A program made the position numbers and the translations under genes. Positions 6,011-8,845 of a stretch of 8,845 nt of DNA are shown here, one piece after another (the stretch's first letter is position 1; each line of letters begins with the position of its first letter). The notes under the pieces are model-generated. The model saw only the letters and a program-made list of their open reading frames with translations. It ran no database searches and was not told where the DNA came from. This DNA comes from Clostridiaceae bacterium (GTDB lineage Bacteria > Bacillota > Clostridia > DSM-8532): assembly GCA_012842645.1 (NCBI GenBank), contig DUSJ01000321.1, positions 1-8,845 on the forward strand. The letters are read 5' to 3'.

Positions 6011-7195
6011 TCATTTATAATACCGGTTATAGTCATGTTTTTCTTTTTTGTCGCTCAGGAAGCCCGCCGCCATCGCGGTTATGGGTATGGTCAGTATGAG
6101 CCCGATACTTCCAGCGAACGAGCGCACTATCTCGCTTGCATAGCCGTCCTGGTTGATTATTTCGTAGAACGGCACCTGGTAAGCCATCAAAAGGAGCAGT
6201 AACTGGAGCGATCCGCCTGCATATGCGAGTATAAGAGTATTAGACATGGTAGCGATCATATCGCGCCCTATATTCATTCCCGCCCTGATATGGGCACTTT
6301 TCTTTATGCCGGGATTGACATCCTTGATCTCGAACATGGCAGAAGACATCGACATGGCAACGTCCATAGCCGCTCCGAGCGCGCCTATCAGGATGCCCGC
6401 AAACAGCAAACCTCTATAATTGAAAGATATGTTTTGGGGAATAAACATGAGCATCTGGGATTCCTCGTCTCCCAGGCCGGACAGCTTCGCCAGCCCGCCA
6501 ATGAGCTGGGCCAGCAAACCTGCCGCCACGACTCCTCCGGAGGTCCCGATCACAGCGGCAAGCGTCTTTCTGTTGTACCCGCTGACCAACAGCAACGTGA
6601 TGCCGGTTATACCAATACACACCCAGATTGATACGAACACCGGGTCAACTCCCCTGAGAATCAGCGGAACAAGTATGTAAATCAACGCAAGGATGGTAAG
6701 CGCCAGGGAAATCAAAGCCTTTAAGCCCTTAAACCTTCCCACCGCAAGTATTACCACGCTGAAAATGATAAGAAGCAACAGCAGGTACTTATCCCTTGCC
6801 ACTGAGTAAATGAACGAAGCAGTCATATCACCTCTGTCGTCAAGCTCGATTATCATTAAAACTTCATCGCCTGGTTTTAGTCTGACGTTTTCCGCGTTCT
6901 GGCTGAAGGACATGCTAAGGTCGTATTCAGTCTCTATAACCTGGTCTTTGAACGGACCATCCGAAATGATTTTTACTTCAACCACCTGGACATTGCTGGT
7001 CAGGTTTCCGCCTGAATAGTCGATTTCATCTTCGCGGAACCCAAGTACTCTCAATACCTTTCCCCTTGCATTGACAGCGGCTGTTTCTCCTGTTGCATCT
7101 TCATCCGCAAAAACCGGCGCTGCAATCAATGCCGTAACAGCAAGGAATACTGTCATAAAAAAGATGATTGCTTTTTTAATATAACTTTCCCCCAT
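6011..7195 (-). CDS. YibE/F-like multi-pass membrane protein
   Basis: This is a 394-residue membrane protein of the YibE/F-like family (PF07907), whose biochemical role is not established. An N-terminal signal segment (residues 6-30, basic start, hydrophobic core, VFA before D31) leads into an extracytoplasmic domain of about 100 residues (31-135) with alternating beta-like stretches. About seven hydrophobic helices follow from residue 137. The family's most recognisable block is GALGAAMDVAMSMSS (271-285), followed by a conserved FEI. The C-terminal tail is short and basic. The start at 7195 has only a GGGGGA element about 10-11 nt upstream, a loose ribosome site, so the exact N terminus is less certain than the rest; a Met at residue 14 would truncate the signal segment. 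It lies 34 bp downstream of the CPBP protease gene, probably on the same transcript, and ends at the shared terminator. Confidence 0.88.
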   Translation of the reverse strand: MGESYIKKAIIFFMTVFLAVTALIAAPVFADEDATGETAAVNARGKVLRVLGFREDEIDYSGGNLTSNVQVVEVKIISDGPFKDQVIETEYDLSMSFSQNAENVRLKPGDEVLMIIELDDRGDMTASFIYSVARDKYLLLLLIIFSVVILAVGRFKGLKALISLALTILALIYILVPLILRGVDPVFVSIWVCIGITGITLLLVSGYNRKTLAAVIGTSGGVVAAGLLAQLIGGLAKLSGLGDEESQMLMFIPQNISFNYRGLLFAGILIGALGAAMDVAMSMSSAMFEIKDVNPGIKKSAHIRAGMNIGRDMIATMSNTLILAYAGGSLQLLLLLMAYQVPFYEIINQDGYASEIVRSFAGSIGLILTIPITAMAAGFLSDKKEKHDYNRYYK

Positions 7196-7229
7196 AGCTA
7201 ATAAATCCCCCGGAATGATTTTATATATA

Positions 7230-8135
7230 TCAGTTTACAATGCTGTTCTCTGTCGTTTTCTCCCTGAGGTCTCTGCCGTCAACCGAAAGCAGAATTACAG
7301 CAGACAGCAAAAGTATGATCGTTACCGCCAGCCCGCCTTCCAAACCGAAAGCTCCGCCGTTTATAAGGGAACCTGTATCTTTAAGCTTATATGAGAACAG
7401 GGATACCGGAGTGGACGCTCCGCTTACCCTGATGCCAAAAACATTTCCCTGGACAAAGTTCCAGGACGTATGTACAGCCGATACGCCCCAAATGCTGTTG
7501 GTCTTCAACAGGTAAATCGAGGCGAAAACGCCGAAAAGCACAATATTGATCATAGGCAGTATACCTATCCCGTCATTGAATACGTGGAGGAGGGCAAACA
7601 ACACCGAGTTGGCCAATACGGCAAGAAGTATGGAACCCCGGCTGGCAACCGATACCATGAAATAACCCCTCGTAAGTACTTCTTCAGCCATGCCCTGGAC
7701 CATAAAAAAAGCAAGGAATGACAGCAGCGGAAAAACCCTGCCCTCAAGCACAAAACCGTCATATGTAACAGTACCGCATATTAAAGCTATCAGCAGCGCG
7801 GCGGAAAACATCGTCGTGCCGGTAAGGAGCCCTGTCAGGTAACCGGTCACAGCTTTCGTCCTCGTAAAGCCCATGGAATAAAGGCTGCGCTTTTCTATGA
7901 ACCTGCAGTATATTACAGGGACAACAAGTATAAGTACATTAAGGAACAGGGTCAGGAACCAGTTAACAGTCATGCTTGCGTACGGAGCCACCAATCTTGT
8001 CAGCGGGAACATGATCGCCGCAATCGTTGCAAGGACACCGAAGAATATCAGTATCTGAATAAAAAAATTGGGTTTAAGACGCGCCTTCTGTGCTTCAAGC
8101 AATATGGGAGGACGCTCCCTGAATACCGTCAGCAT
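7230..8135 (-). CDS. CPBP (CAAX/ABI) family intramembrane glutamic protease
   Basis: This 301-residue multi-helix membrane protein belongs to the CPBP/Abi family (PF02517), homologous to the eukaryotic CAAX protease Rce1. The catalytic signature is intact: EEVLTRGYF supplies the EExxxR motif (E151, E152, R156), the LLHVFND segment supplies H184, and HTSWN supplies the HxxxN motif (H222, N226). About seven or eight hydrophobic segments are visible, with a soluble N-terminal stretch (1-23) rich in charged residues and a charged C-terminal tail. Bacterial members are linked to processing of membrane-embedded peptides, bacteriocin self-immunity or regulatory proteolysis; nothing here identifies the target, and no bacteriocin precursor is visible in the window. 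AGGAGG at 8142-8147 with a 6-nt spacer supports the start. The 94-bp gap upstream holds AT-rich sequence but no convincing promoter, so co-transcription with the upstream radical SAM gene remains possible. Confidence 0.92.
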   Translation of the reverse strand: MLTVFRERPPILLEAQKARLKPNFFIQILIFFGVLATIAAIMFPLTRLVAPYASMTVNWFLTLFLNVLILVVPVIYCRFIEKRSLYSMGFTRTKAVTGYLTGLLTGTTMFSAALLIALICGTVTYDGFVLEGRVFPLLSFLAFFMVQGMAEEVLTRGYFMVSVASRGSILLAVLANSVLFALLHVFNDGIGILPMINIVLFGVFASIYLLKTNSIWGVSAVHTSWNFVQGNVFGIRVSGASTPVSLFSYKLKDTGSLINGGAFGLEGGLAVTIILLLSAVILLSVDGRDLREKTTENSIVN

Positions 8136-8229
8136 GGTATTCCTCCTGTCTCTGGCTTAACTTGGTCATTAATATACTATCATATTACCTTCCCGATTAT
8201 CATATCGAACTCGTGCCTGCACGCGATCA

Positions 8230-8844
8230 TCAGCGTTCCTCCAGGTCAAACAGCGATATCTGTCGTTCCTTTATTTCGAATTTCTTTAAATAACCAAACA
8301 CTTCATCGGGACGGTAAAGTATATCATGCCGGAGGCACACGTCCTTAAAGATCTCGTAAAGGCGCTGATTATTGGGGCTCATGCACTCGTAGCTCATGCC
8401 ATAGGTCCGGATATACCGTTGCTTCATACCGGGGAAATGCTCATCCAGCTTCCCGAAGAAGTATTCGCGGCTGCCTTCCCGCATGGTGGTACCAAACCCG
8501 AAGCACAGTATTCCGCGTACCTTGGCCCTGATGCAGTAATCAAGAATCCCGCGCAGGTTTTCCTCGTTATCGTTTATGAACGGCAGGATCGGACTGAGCC
8601 AGACGACTGCCGAGATTCCTTCGTCACGCAAGATTTCAAGAATTCCAAACCGTTCCGCTGTAGTTGAGACATTCGGTTCAAGGACCCGGCACAGGTCTTC
8701 GTCATAGGTTGTCAATGTCATCTGGACGACACACCTGGTTTTCTCATTGATGGCTTTAAGGATATCAATATCACGCAGGATGCGCGCGGATTTGGTCAGG
8801 ATAGTCAATCCGTATGAATAACGCTCAATAATCTCAAGGCACTG
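8230..8844 (-). CDS. SPL-family radical SAM protein, C-terminal part
   Basis: These are the last 204 residues of a radical SAM protein of the spore-photoproduct-lyase-like group (COG1533 / SPL family), reading in from the right window edge. The reading frame is open to the edge, so the N-terminal part, including the CxxxCxxC cluster motif, lies outside. Visible family features are a segment with LTILTKSARILRDIDIL close to the window edge, VVQMTLTT, the LEPNVSTTAERF stretch, VVWLSPILPFIND, and a C terminus ending in QISLFDLEER, typical of the group. A TTG at 8808-8806 should not be taken as the start, because family-like sequence continues upstream of it. True spore photoproduct lyases repair UV lesions, but most members of this wider group are uncharacterised, so no substrate is claimed. 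It lies 94 bp upstream of the CPBP gene on the same strand. Confidence 0.88.
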   Translation of the reverse strand, partial: QCLEIIERYSYGLTILTKSARILRDIDILKAINEKTRCVVQMTLTTYDEDLCRVLEPNVSTTAERFGILEILRDEGISAVVWLSPILPFINDNEENLRGILDYCIRAKVRGILCFGFGTTMREGSREYFFGKLDEHFPGMKQRYIRTYGMSYECMSPNNQRLYEIFKDVCLRHDILYRPDEVFGYLKKFEIKERQISLFDLEER

Positions 8845-8845
8845 G

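Noticed and set aside
8212..8223. CGTGC-CT-GCACG palindrome after the radical SAM gene as a terminator
   Set aside because: The stem is five base pairs with a two-base loop and no T-run follows on the - strand.

Overview
The window looks like chromosomal DNA from an anaerobic member of the Clostridia (Bacillota). The signs are near-consensus AGGAGG ribosome sites, a classic rubrerythrin, a CPBP-family membrane protease beside a YibE/F-like membrane protein, an SPL-type radical SAM protein, and a GGGGACGG-type palindromic repeat of a kind I associate with clostridial genomes. This assignment is inferred from gene content, and no marker gene fixes the genus. There is no rRNA, tRNA, CRISPR array or intact insertion sequence.

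Left part (1-3913, + strand): four closely spaced genes form the end of a surface-glycosylation operon. They are the C-terminal 365 residues of a PMT-type (GT39) membrane glycosyltransferase, a GtrA-family four-helix membrane protein, an FAD-dependent amine-oxidase-fold enzyme, and a GtrB/DPM1-like family 2 glycosyltransferase with two C-terminal membrane helices. The likely scheme is that the GT2 enzyme charges a polyprenyl phosphate with a sugar, GtrA helps the lipid-linked sugar cross the membrane, and the PMT-like enzyme transfers it to an acceptor outside. The role of the FAD enzyme is the open question.

Middle (3910-5340): a composite repeat with direct repeats, small inverted repeats and a 46-nt near-perfect palindrome separates the operon from a convergent geranylgeranyl-reductase/CbrA-like flavoenzyme on the - strand. 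That gene is divergent from rubrerythrin (+ strand). The 236 bp between their start codons hold two outward-facing promoters of the same style (TGnTAAAAT extended -10) and a tandem 10-bp repeat next to the rubrerythrin -35.

Right part (5341-8845): rubrerythrin ends at a strong bidirectional terminator shared with the convergent pair CPBP protease then YibE/F-like protein (- strand, 34 bp apart, probably one transcript). Upstream of that pair on the same strand lies the C-terminal part of an SPL-family radical SAM protein cut by the window edge. Gaps between genes are all below 300 bases.
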